DNA of 64,000 bases from Pelecanus crispus (taxonomy: Eukaryota > Chordata > Aves > Pelecaniformes > Pelecanidae): positions 97,398,765 to 97,462,764 of the forward strand of contig NC_134644.1 in assembly GCF_030463565.1 (NCBI RefSeq). Reading direction: 5' to 3'. Positions within the stretch are counted from its first letter, which is position 1; every line of letters starts with the position of its first letter. Below, in pieces: positions 1-7,870 of this stretch. A program made the translations under genes and the position numbers. A model generated the notes under the pieces. That model saw only the letters and a program-made list of their open reading frames with translations, was not told where the DNA came from and did not search any database.

Positions 1-502
1 GATTTAGTAGGAGAAGAATGTTGATAACACGCTGATGTTTTTAGTTGTTGCTGAGTACTGCTTATGCTAGTCAAGGACTTTTTCAGCTTCCCATGCTCTG
101 TCAGGCGCACAAGAAACTGGGAGCGGGCACAGCCAGAATAATTGATCCAAACTGGCCAAAGGGCTATTCCATACCATATGACGTCATGCTCAGTATATAA
201 ACTGGGGGGGGTTGGCCGGGGAGCAGCGACTGCTGCTCGGGAACTGTCTGGGTATCGGTCGGCGGGTGGTGAGCAATTGCATTGTGCATCACTTGCTTTG
301 TATATTATTATTACTATTATTATTATATTGTTATTATTATTATTTTACTTTATTTTATTTCAATTATTAAACTGTTCTTATCTCAACCCAGGAGTGTTTC
401 TCACTCTTACTCCTCCGATTCTCTCCCCCATCCCATCAGGGTAGGGGGAGTGAGCGAGCGGCTGCATGGTACTGAGTTGCTGGCTGGGACTAAACCACGA
501 CA
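1..502 (+). repeat. ERV 5' LTR (first ~65 bp outside the window)
   Basis: Base 1 aligns with base 6294 of the 3' LTR, so about 65 bases of this LTR lie upstream. The LTR ends in CA at 501-502. It holds a perfect CRE (TGACGTCA, 179-186), a TATA box (TATATAA, 194-200), an ATT-rich stretch (about 302-360) and an ATTAAA poly(A) signal (366-371). By eye it differs from the 3' LTR by roughly 15-25 substitutions plus length changes in the ATT-rich and G-run parts. Known: LTRs carry promoter, poly(A) signal and integration ends. Confidence 0.95.
179..200 (+). promoter_or_regulatory. LTR core promoter: CRE plus TATA box
   Basis: A palindromic CRE, TGACGTCA (179-186), lies 7 bp upstream of TATATAA (194-200). 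The same pair is intact in the 3' LTR (6472-6479 and 6487-6493). CREB/ATF and AP-1 family factors bind this palindrome. Transcription would start about 25-30 bp after the TATA box. That it is active is inference. Confidence 0.75.
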
Positions 503-510
503 GTCCTTTT

Positions 511-528
511 TGGCGCCCAACGTGGGGC
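511..528 (+). other. Primer binding site, tRNA-Lys(1,2) type
   Basis: The 18-mer TGGCGCCCAACGTGGGGC lies 8 bp after the LTR end. It is the standard complement of the tRNA-Lys(1,2) 3' end used by several betaretroviruses and lentiviruses. It marks the start of minus-strand DNA synthesis and confirms that base 502 is the LTR end. Confidence 0.9.
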
Positions 529-595
529 ACGAAGGGTTTGAGATAAGAACAGATTAACTAGAGTGTATTAAGGAATCTGTTAACAGTTGCCGGTC

Positions 596-2575
596 ATGAT
601 ATTAGTTCATCTGATCTGTACCATGTTCTTTTCTTGGCTGTGCATGTTAAAGCTTGGTGTTGGTCTGTGCATTGCGCTATGCTCTGTAGTGATTAAGGAT
701 GTTTTGATTGGGAGGTTCCTTATCAAAATCCTGACCTTGAGCATGGTTTTGTATCTGGGTTTTATACACAAGTCATTACTGTACTTCGGGTACCACCTCA
801 TGGAGAGAGTTAGCAATTATACCTTTCCCTCGGAGACGTTTGTTGTGGAGGAACTACAGAATGGCACCTTCATTACCTTATTCTATAATGCTTCCTCCCT
901 CATTACAGAAAGTTTTCAGTATTTTGAACATCCCTGGGCAGTTAAGATACTTCTATTGATACTTCTTGGGAATATTGTTTTGGTTTTGACAAAGGTTAGT
1001 AAGCAATTTAAGAATATCATCCAGAGATCTGCCCCAAGGCTGGAGAGTTATGAGTGGCAGGGTGTGTGGGATCGTATGCGCAAGTACCTAGGGCAGTGGG
1101 GACCTCCAGTGTTTTGGAACTTCACCCCTGAACAAGTGCAGAATCCTGAAGAACTAGTAAAGTATTTGGAAGAAGTATGTTCTCACCCTGGCAACTCCAA
1201 AGAGACACAACTCATTGCAACATGCTGGGGACTGGCCCATGCTTATAGAGCCCTGTTCAACACTATTCAGTATCCTCAAGGGAAAGAGAGGGTCTCTGGA
1301 TCTGATGACAAAACAACAGGCACTGTGGCTACTCCAACCACAGCCATGAGCACTGTGGCTACTCCAACCACAGCCACAAGCACTGCAGCTACTCCAACAC
1401 CCACCACAGGTACTGCAGCCACTCCAACCCCAGTGGCAGGCACTGCAGCTAAACCAGAGAACCAACCTGCGCGGGTATCAGTTGCCCCTATACAGAAGAA
1501 AAAATACACGAGGAAATCAGTTCGTTTAGTAAGGGATGAAGATGAACCAGGGCCATCACGAGAACCAGAGGAGGAAGAACCCATAAATCAGATGGTGACC
1601 ACCCGATCCCTATCCCTGAGTGAGCTGCGAGATATGCGAAAAGATTTCGGTCGTCATCCAGGCGAACACATCATCACCTGGCTGCTCCGATGCTGGGATA
1701 ACGGGGCCAGTAGCCTGGATTTAGAGGGTAGGGAAGCCAAGCAGCTGGGATCCCTTTCCAGGGAAGGGGGCATTGACAAAGCAATTGGAAAAGGGGCAAA
1801 ACTGCTCAGCCTCTGGAGGCGACTTCTGTCAAGTGTGAAGGAAAGGTATCCCTTCAAGGAGGATGTTTTATACCGCCCAAACAAATGGACCACCGTAGAG
1901 AAAGGTATCCCGTACCTGAGGGAATTAGGCGTGCTGGAGGTGATTTACAGTGACCTGAATGATGAACAGTTAAGCAAAGACCCAGATGAAGTCAGGTGCA
2001 CACAATCCATGTGGCGGAAGGTGGTACGGAGCGCACCGGCATCGTATTCCAACTTGTTGGCAATACTAGCCTGGAAAGACGACGAGACACCAACGGTGGA
2101 TGAAGTGGCTAGACAACTCCGGGACTACGAAGAAAAGCTCTCTTCCTCCCTACGGGCCTGTGTCTCGGCTGTGGAAAAACTGTGCCAAGAGTTCCAACAA
2201 CTCAGAGAGGATCTGTCCTACTCCCCACCTGCATGGACCAGTGTCTCAGCCATTAGGAGTCAACGTCCCTATGCTCAAGAGAAAGGATATAGAGGATACA
2301 CACCACGGGGCACCCTGTGGTTTTACCTGCGTGATTATGGAGAGGACATGAGAAAGTGGGATGGAAAACCCACCTCAACCTTAGAGGCACGGGTGCGTGA
2401 GTTGCAAGGAAAAACTATTAGAAAAGGCGGTTCTCCCAGGAAAATTGCAGCTCCAGTTTCCAGTGAGCAGTTCCCGAGACAGAGTAAGAGGGCTAATTTT
2501 ACTTCCGACCTTAATCAGGGGACTTTTGATTCACATTTACAGGAAGTGAACAGCGAATACTGTGACCAGTGTTAG
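596..2575 (+). CDS. gag: ERV Gag polyprotein, open, with an N-terminal membrane region
   Basis: A 659-codon frame from ATG 596 to TAG 2573-2575. The frame is open nine bases further up from a TTG, but 596 is the first ATG. Residues ~2-33 and ~41-66 are strongly hydrophobic. Three N-glycosylation sequons follow (N74, N89, N98), then a third hydrophobic segment (~116-131). A Pro/Thr/Ala region made of 10-residue repeats (from residue 243) and an acidic Pro/Glu stretch precede a capsid-like part (about 1590-2440). There is no N-terminal Met-Gly, so no myristoylation signal, and I see no CCHC zinc knuckle. Retroviral Gag forms the particle shell. Class III (ERVL-like) affinity is inferred from the linked pol. 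The frame has no stop or frameshift. Confidence 0.88.
   Translation: MILVHLICTMFFSWLCMLKLGVGLCIALCSVVIKDVLIGRFLIKILTLSMVLYLGFIHKSLLYFGYHLMERVSNYTFPSETFVVEELQNGTFITLFYNASSLITESFQYFEHPWAVKILLLILLGNIVLVLTKVSKQFKNIIQRSAPRLESYEWQGVWDRMRKYLGQWGPPVFWNFTPEQVQNPEELVKYLEEVCSHPGNSKETQLIATCWGLAHAYRALFNTIQYPQGKERVSGSDDKTTGTVATPTTAMSTVATPTTATSTAATPTPTTGTAATPTPVAGTAAKPENQPARVSVAPIQKKKYTRKSVRLVRDEDEPGPSREPEEEEPINQMVTTRSLSLSELRDMRKDFGRHPGEHIITWLLRCWDNGASSLDLEGREAKQLGSLSREGGIDKAIGKGAKLLSLWRRLLSSVKERYPFKEDVLYRPNKWTTVEKGIPYLRELGVLEVIYSDLNDEQLSKDPDEVRCTQSMWRKVVRSAPASYSNLLAILAWKDDETPTVDEVARQLRDYEEKLSSSLRACVSAVEKLCQEFQQLREDLSYSPPAWTSVSAIRSQRPYAQEKGYRGYTPRGTLWFYLRDYGEDMRKWDGKPTSTLEARVRELQGKTIRKGGSPRKIAAPVSSEQFPRQSKRANFTSDLNQGTFDSHLQEVNSEYCDQC
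1322..1452 (+). repeat. 30-bp tandem repeat inside gag
   Basis: Four 30-bp units start at 1322, 1352, 1382 and 1412, with a partial fifth from 1442. Each encodes ten residues of the type TVATPTTAxS. The period is a multiple of three, so copy-number changes keep the frame. The region looks like a flexible, possibly O-glycosylated or disordered linker between the membrane-proximal and capsid-like parts of Gag; that role is inference. Confidence 0.85.
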
Positions 2576-2603
2576 AGGGGCCCTGCCTCCAGCCAGGTGG
2601 AGG
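2573..2603 (+). promoter_or_regulatory. Putative stop-codon readthrough element between gag and pol
   Basis: Gag ends in TAG (2573-2575) and Pol continues in the same phase. Ten bases later a hairpin can form: CCTCCA (2586-2591) with TGGAGG (2598-2603) and a six-base loop. Gammaretroviruses express Pol by readthrough of an in-frame amber followed after a short spacer by a stem or pseudoknot. Function here is inferred. The alternative is a late nonsense mutation in a once-fused gag-pol frame. Confidence 0.55.
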
Positions 2604-5600
2604 AAAGGGACAACCGGGTTTACTGGACTGTGTGGATTCGATGGCCTGGAACGTCAGACCCACAGGAGTATAAGGCTCTAGTGGACACTGGTGCACAGTG
2701 CACGCTAATGCCATCAAACTATAGAGGGGCAGAACCCATTTGTATTTCTGGAGTGACAGGGGGATCCCAACAGTTAACTGTACTGGAAGCTGAAGTGAGC
2801 CTAACTGGGAATGAGTGGCAAAAGCACCCCATTGTGACTGGCCCAGACACTCTGTGCATCCTTGGCATAGACTACCTCAGGAGAGGGTATTTCAAGGACC
2901 CAAAAGGGTACCGGTGGGCTTTTGGTATAGCTGCTTTGGAGACAGAGGAAATTAAACAGTTGTCCACCTTGCCCGGTCTCTCAGAGGACCCTTCAATTGT
3001 AGGGTTGCTGAAGGTTGAGGAACAACAGGTGCCGATTGCTACCACAACTGTGCACAGGCGGCAATATTGCACCAACCGAGACTCCCTGATTCCCATCCAT
3101 AACCTGATTCGTCGACTGGAGAGCCAGGGAGTGACCAGCAAGACTCGCTCACCCTTTAACAGTCCCATATGGCCAGTGCGAAAGTCTAATGGGGAGTGGA
3201 GACTAACAGTGGACTATTGTGGCCTGAACGAAGTTACACCGCCGCTGAGTGCTGCCGTGCCAGACATGCTAGAACTTCAATATGAACTGGAGTCAAAGGC
3301 AGCTAAGTGGTATGCCACAATTGATATTGCTAATGCATTTTTCTCCATCCCTTTGGCAGCAGAGTGCAGACCCCAGTTTGCTTTTACCTGGAGGGGTGTT
3401 CAGTACACCTGGAACCGACTGCCCCAGGGGTGGAAGCACAGCCCCACCATTTGCCATGGACTGATCCAGACAGCACTGGAACAGGGTGAAGCTCCAGAAC
3501 ATCTGCAGTACATTGATGACATCATTGTGTGGGGCAACACAGCAGAAGAAGTTTTTGAGAAGGGAAAGAAAATAGTCCAAATCCTTCTGAAGGCTGGTTT
3601 TGCCATCAAACAGAGTAAGGTCAAGGGGCCTGCACAGGAGATCCAGTTTTTAGGAATAAAATGGCAAGATGGATGTCGTCAGATCCCAATGGATGTGATC
3701 AACAAAATAACAGCTATGTCCCCACCAACTAGCAAAAAGGAAACACAAGCTTTCTTAGGCGTTGTGGGGTTTTGGAGAATGCATATTCCAAATTACAGCC
3801 AGATCGTAAGCCCTCTCTATCAAGTGACCTGGAAGAAGAATGAATTCAAATGGGGCCCTGAGCAACAACAAGCCTTTGAACAAATTAAACGTGAGATAGT
3901 TCATGCAGTAGCCCTTGGGCCAGTCCGGGCAGGGCAGGATATTAAAAATGTGCTCTACACTGCAGCTGGGGAGAATGGCCCTACCTGGAGCCTCTGGCAG
4001 AAAGCACCAGGGGAGACTCGAGGTCGACCCCTAGGGTTTTGGAGTCGGGGATACAGAGGATCCGAAGCCCGCTATACTCCAACTGAGAAAGAGATACTGG
4101 CAGCATATGAAGGGGTTCGAGCTGCTTCAGAAGTGGTTGGTACTGAAGCACAGCTCCTGCTGGCACCCCGACTGCCGGTGTTGGGCTGGATGTTCAAAGG
4201 GAGGGTCCCCTCTACACATCATGCAACTGATGCTACATGGAGTAAGTGGGTTGCATTGATCACACAACGGGCTCGAATAGGAAACCCCAGTCGCCCAGGA
4301 ATCTTGGAAGTGATCAGGGACTGGCCAGAAGGAAAAAACATTAGAATATCACCAGAGGAGGAGGTGACACGTGCTGAAGAGGCCCCACTGTATAATAAAT
4401 TGCCAGAAAATGAAAAGCAATATGCCCTGTTCACTGATGGGTCCTGTCGTCTTGTGGGAAAGCATCGGGGGTGGAAAGCTGCTGTATGGAGTCCTATACG
4501 ACAAGTCGCAGAAACTGCTGAAGGAGAAGGGGAGTCGAGTCAGTTTGCAGAGGTGAAAGCCATCCAGCTGGCTTTAGATATTGCTGAAAGAGAAAAGTGG
4601 CCAGTCCTTTATCTCTATACTGACTCATGGATGGTGGCAAATGCCCTGTGGGGGTGGCTGCAGCAATGGAAGCAGAGCAACTGGCAGCGCAGAGGCAAAC
4701 CAATCTGGGCTGCCGCATTGTGGCAAGATATTGCTGCCCGGGTAGAGAACCTGGTTGTAAAAGTTCGTCATGTAGATGCTCATGTACCTAAGAGTCGGGC
4801 CACTGAAGAACATCAAAACAACCAGCAAGTAGATCAGGCTGCTAAGATTGAAGTGGCTCAGGTGGATTTGGACTGGCAACATAAGGGTGAATTATTTAGA
4901 GCTCGGTGGGCCCATGACGCCTCAGGCCATCAAGGAAGGGATGCAACGTATAAATGGGCTCGTGATCGAGGGGTGGACTTAACTATGGACAGTATTGCAC
5001 AGGTTATTCATGAGTGTGAAACATGCGCTGCAATCAAGCAAGCCAAGCAGTTCAAGCCCCTTGGGTATAGTGAACGATGGCTGAAATATAAATATGGGGA
5101 GGCCTGGCAGATTGATTACATCACGCTCCCACAGACCCGCCAAGGCAAGCGCTACGTGCTCACCATGGTGGAAGCAACCACTGGATGGTTGGAAACATAT
5201 CCCGTGCCCCATGCCACCGCCCGGAACACCACCCTGGGCCTTGAAAAGCAAGTCCTGTGGCGACATGGCACCCCAGAAAGAATTGAGTCAGACAACGGGA
5301 CTCATTTCCGAAACAACCTCATAGACACCTGGGCCAAAGAGCACGGCATTGAGTGGGTGTATCACATCCCTTACCACGCACCAGCCTCCGGGAAAATTGA
5401 GCGATACAATGGATTGTTAAAGACTACCCTGAGAGCAATGGGTGGTGGGACGTTTAAACACTGGGATACGCATTTAGCAAAAGCCACCCGGTTAGTCAAC
5501 ACCAGGGGATCTGCCAATCGAGCTGGCCCTGCCCAATCAAAACTTTTACGTACTGTAGAAGGAGATAAAGTTCCTGTAGTGCACATGAAAAATATGCTGG

Positions 5601-5758
5601 GGAAGACAGTCTGGGTTACTTCCCCCTCTGGCAAAGGCAAACCCATTCGTGGGATTGCTTTTGCTCAAGGACCTGGGTGCACTTGGTGGGTGATGCGAAA
5701 GGATGGGGAAGCCCAATGTGTACCTCAAGGGAATTTGATTTTGGGTGAAAATAGCTAA
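2576..5758 (+). CDS. pol: ERV Pol: protease, reverse transcriptase, RNase H, integrase
   Basis: The frame continues in the gag phase directly after the amber codon to TAA 5756-5758 (1060 codons). No ATG begins it; GTG 2597 is only the first alternative-start codon. Order: aspartic protease with DTGA (2684-2695); reverse transcriptase with the YIDD active site (3509-3520); RNase H with acidic residues at 4436 (D), 4550 (E) and 4622 (D); integrase with a His-His-Cys-Cys zinc-binding region (His 4913, Cys 5015 and 5024) and a D,D-35-E triad (5114, 5291, 5399). All catalytic residues are present and there are no frameshifts. RT and integrase motifs look class III/ERVL-like. No dUTPase domain is evident after integrase. 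Expression is expected as a Gag-Pol readthrough product. Confidence 0.92.
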   Translation, partial: RGPASSQVEERDNRVYWTVWIRWPGTSDPQEYKALVDTGAQCTLMPSNYRGAEPICISGVTGGSQQLTVLEAEVSLTGNEWQKHPIVTGPDTLCILGIDYLRRGYFKDPKGYRWAFGIAALETEEIKQLSTLPGLSEDPSIVGLLKVEEQQVPIATTTVHRRQYCTNRDSLIPIHNLIRRLESQGVTSKTRSPFNSPIWPVRKSNGEWRLTVDYCGLNEVTPPLSAAVPDMLELQYELESKAAKWYATIDIANAFFSIPLAAECRPQFAFTWRGVQYTWNRLPQGWKHSPTICHGLIQTALEQGEAPEHLQYIDDIIVWGNTAEEVFEKGKKIVQILLKAGFAIKQSKVKGPAQEIQFLGIKWQDGCRQIPMDVINKITAMSPPTSKKETQAFLGVVGFWRMHIPNYSQIVSPLYQVTWKKNEFKWGPEQQQAFEQIKREIVHAVALGPVRAGQDIKNVLYTAAGENGPTWSLWQKAPGETRGRPLGFWSRGYRGSEARYTPTEKEILAAYEGVRAASEVVGTEAQLLLAPRLPVLGWMFKGRVPSTHHATDATWSKWVALITQRARIGNPSRPGILEVIRDWPEGKNIRISPEEEVTRAEEAPLYNKLPENEKQYALFTDGSCRLVGKHRGWKAAVWSPIRQVAETAEGEGESSQFAEVKAIQLALDIAEREKWPVLYLYTDSWMVANALWGWLQQWKQSNWQRRGKPIWAAALWQDIAARVENLVVKVRHVDAHVPKSRATEEHQNNQQVDQAAKIEVAQVDLDWQHKGELFRARWAHDASGHQGRDATYKWARDRGVDLTMDSIAQVIHECETCAAIKQAKQFKPLGYSERWLKYKYGEAWQIDYITLPQTRQGKRYVLTMVEATTGWLETYPVPHATARNTTLGLEKQVLWRHGTPERIESDNGTHFRNNLIDTWAKEHGIEWVYHIPYHAPASGKIERYNGLLKTTLRAMGGGTFKHWDTHLAKATRLVNTRGSANRAGPAQSKLLRTVEGDKVPVVHMKNMLGKTVWVTSPSGKGKPIRGIAFAQGPGCTWWVMRKDGEAQCVPQGNLILGENS

Positions 5759-6228
5759 TGAACTGAATTGTATGATATTAATTGTTTTATAATACTGTAT
5801 GTTATCTCTTAACTGTATGTTATCTCTTAACTGCATGTTAATATAATAATATAGTAGGTTAATATTAAGTATATAATACTGTATATTATGATTGCTATAT
5901 GCCACATCAATGGTATTGCAGTAAGAATTGCCCAGCTTAATGAAAATGAACTTTGATGAAACCATGTTGGAATGAGAACTGACTTCAGCATGCAACAGTC
6001 CAACACTGCACACCACCTCTCCTGCTCTGAAAGACTGTGATGACAGATGGAACCCAAAGTCATGGGCTAAATGAACTCAATGGACATTTTAGAGGGATGG
6101 GCCATAGACGAAGGGAATGATATCTGTGTGTATATCAAGATAGGGAAAGCGGTGGTGATTAATTGGAACACATTGGAAAGGGGAGGGCCTGTGCATGACG
6201 TAGATGGTATAGAATAAGGGGTGGATAC
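5759..6228 (+). other. ERV 3' untranslated region; no env
   Basis: 470 bp from the pol stop to the 3' LTR with no envelope-like frame. It contains two copies of an 18-bp unit in tandem (5795-5812, 5813-5830) and a partial third. A purine-rich stretch just before the LTR (about 6211-6225) is the likely polypurine tract; another lies at 6175-6187. The lack of env suggests an intracellular, retrotransposon-like life cycle. Confidence 0.8.
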
Positions 6229-6801
6229 TGTCCTGGTTTCGGCTGGGATAGAGTTAATTTTCTTCCTAGCAGCAGGCATAGTGCTGTGTTTTGGATTTAG
6301 TAGGAGAAGAATGTTGATAACATGCTGATGTTTTTAGTTGTTGCTGAGTACTGCTTATGCTAGTCAAGGACTTTTTCAGCTTCCCATGCTCTGCCAGGCG
6401 CACAAGAAACTGGGAGGGGGCACAGCCAGAAGAGTTGATCCAAACTGACCAAAGGGCTATTCCATACCATATGACGTCATGCTCAGTATATAAACTGGGG
6501 GGGGGGGTGGCCAGGGAGCAGCGATCGCTGCTCAGGAACTGTCTGGGTATCGGTCATCGGGTGGTGAGCAATTGCATTGTGCATCACTTGCTTTGTGTAT
6601 CATTATTATTATTATCATTATTATACTGTTACTATTAGCATTACTATTTTACTTTATTTCAATTATTAAACTGTTCTTATCTCAACCCAGGAGTGTTTCT
6701 CACTCTTACTCCTCCGATTCTCTCCCCCATCCCATCGGGGTAGGGGGAGTGAGCGAGCGGCCGCGTGGTACTGAGTTGCTGGCTGGGACTAAACCACGAC
6801 A
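6229..6801 (+). repeat. ERV 3' LTR, complete
   Basis: 573 bp, starting TGTCCTGG and ending CA. The CRE (6472-6479) and TATA box (6487-6493) are conserved with the 5' copy. The flanking target duplication cannot be tested because the upstream flank is outside the window. Confidence 0.95.
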
Positions 6802-7093
6802 CTCCCAAATCCTATGTGCATTTTCATTTAACACATCTTTGATCACAGTTCAAAATTTTAATACACTTTCTAAATAAGTCAGCATGAACTGCAGCAATCA
6901 ATATGTATCTTTGTGGCAGCAATCTAATTACACCCCAAGGCTCAGTTCTTTGGTTTAGATATTTTTGCCAGAAGAAATCTAACTATTGTACTGTTTCATT
7001 TCTTTTTCAAAGTATCTCTAACTTAACCCTTAACTTACGCTATCATTATTTCTTTAATGCTACTCCATTCACCAGCTCATTGCTATAGCATGC
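6802..7093. other. Unique spacer between ERV and solo LTR
   Basis: AT-rich, no recognisable gene or repeat. Confidence 0.6.
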
Positions 7094-7609
7094 TGTCACA
7101 ATCCAAACTGGGCTGCCCAGGGAGGATCATGGCGGTTCTGTGATTCCCTTGGGCTAAATTAAGGTGAAACAACACCAAACGATCGATTAAGCACTTTATT
7201 GATGATAGAAACAACCTTAACTTGGCAAGCGTAACAGTAAACAACCTGAACTAGGAAAGCATAGCAGTAGGCAATGTGGGTTCTAACTGAAATACCTATA
7301 AGAAGGAAGGAAAAAGAGGGGAAGGGGGGGGCGGGAGGCGGGGAGAGAGAGAGTTATCACCACCCCTGGATCCCACGATGACGATGACAGATGAGGTGAT
7401 CCTCCGGCGGTGCGTGTGCACCTGGCTTTCTCAGAGTCGTGTCTTTTATAAACCAGTCTCCTCCTCTCAATTGCGTCAAGTTCATCCCCTCAACGACTTA
7501 TATGGTTCTTGTTCCAGAAAGTTCTCAATGTTCTGTGCAGGTGTCATTGCGGGGCGGGGTGGTCGTGAGGGGTCTTTTCTTTTGGGTGGTCGTGAGCCCC
7601 TTCCTCAAA

Positions 7610-7640
7610 TGACCTCTGTATGACCTCTGGCCATATATGG
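7610..7640 (-). promoter_or_regulatory. DR5 nuclear-receptor site beside a CArG box in the solo LTR
   Basis: On the minus strand AGGTCA-TACAG-AGGTCA (plus 7610-7626) is a perfect direct repeat with a 5-bp spacer, the canonical RAR/RXR retinoic acid response element. Four bases away lies CCATATATGG (7631-7640), a perfect SRF-binding CArG box. Both lie upstream of the LTR TATA box in LTR orientation. Binding is inferred from motif identity only. Confidence 0.65.
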
Positions 7641-7761
7641 TGAGTTGTGAGGCACGTTAGAAACATGGAACTGCGCATCCTCCGACGCGCCCCCCCGCGC
7701 TCTGTGCCAACCCACTTCCCACTTGTGGTTTGGTGTCCATGCAGATCTTAACTTGTTTCAC

Positions 7762-7840
7762 CACAATGTTTGAGGCATCAACCAACTGTCACAATGTTTG
7801 AGGCATCAACCAACCACCACAATGCTTGAGGCATCAACAT
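7762..7840 (-). repeat. Three 28-bp tandem repeats in the upstream (U3) end of the solo LTR
   Basis: Units start at 7762, 7790 and 7818, each beginning CACAATG(T/C)TTGAGGCATCAA. They lie at the U3 end in the LTR's own orientation, where enhancer repeats of retroviral LTRs are commonly found. Confidence 0.85.
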
Positions 7841-7870
7841 ACATTAACTCTTTCAGTCTCTCACACATGC

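Larger units (their letters stand above)
1..6801 (+). mobile_element. Near-full-length, env-less endogenous retrovirus (ERVL-like)
   Basis: 5' LTR, tRNA-Lys(1,2) primer site, gag, in-frame amber, pro-pol, 3' UTR and 3' LTR are in canonical order; the whole element would be about 6.87 kb. Both frames are open through their full length. It lies on the strand opposite to GRB10, the orientation in which intragenic or near-gene ERVs are usually tolerated. Confidence 0.95.
7094..7865 (-). mobile_element. Solo LTR, minus orientation, with 5-bp target duplication
   Basis: 772 bp beginning TGTCACA and ending TCACA on the plus strand (TG...CA ends on both strands). It is flanked by CATGC at 7089-7093 and 7866-7870, a target-site duplication. 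On the minus strand it shows TATAAAA (plus 7444-7450) and AATAAA (plus 7195-7200), which set its orientation. No internal retroviral sequence remains, as expected after LTR-LTR recombination. It is unrelated to the LTRs of the ERV at 1-6801. Five-bp duplications fit several ERV classes, so the family is not assigned. Confidence 0.85.

Noticed and set aside
5546..6063. Minus-strand frames over the end of pol and the ERV 3' UTR
   Set aside because: Antisense shadow of pol and AT-rich UTR, with no protein resemblance and no promoter.
7094..7865. The block considered as a cellular promoter or CpG-associated exon
   Set aside because: TG...CA ends, the CATGC duplication, and LTR-ordered TATA and poly(A) signals identify it as a solo LTR.
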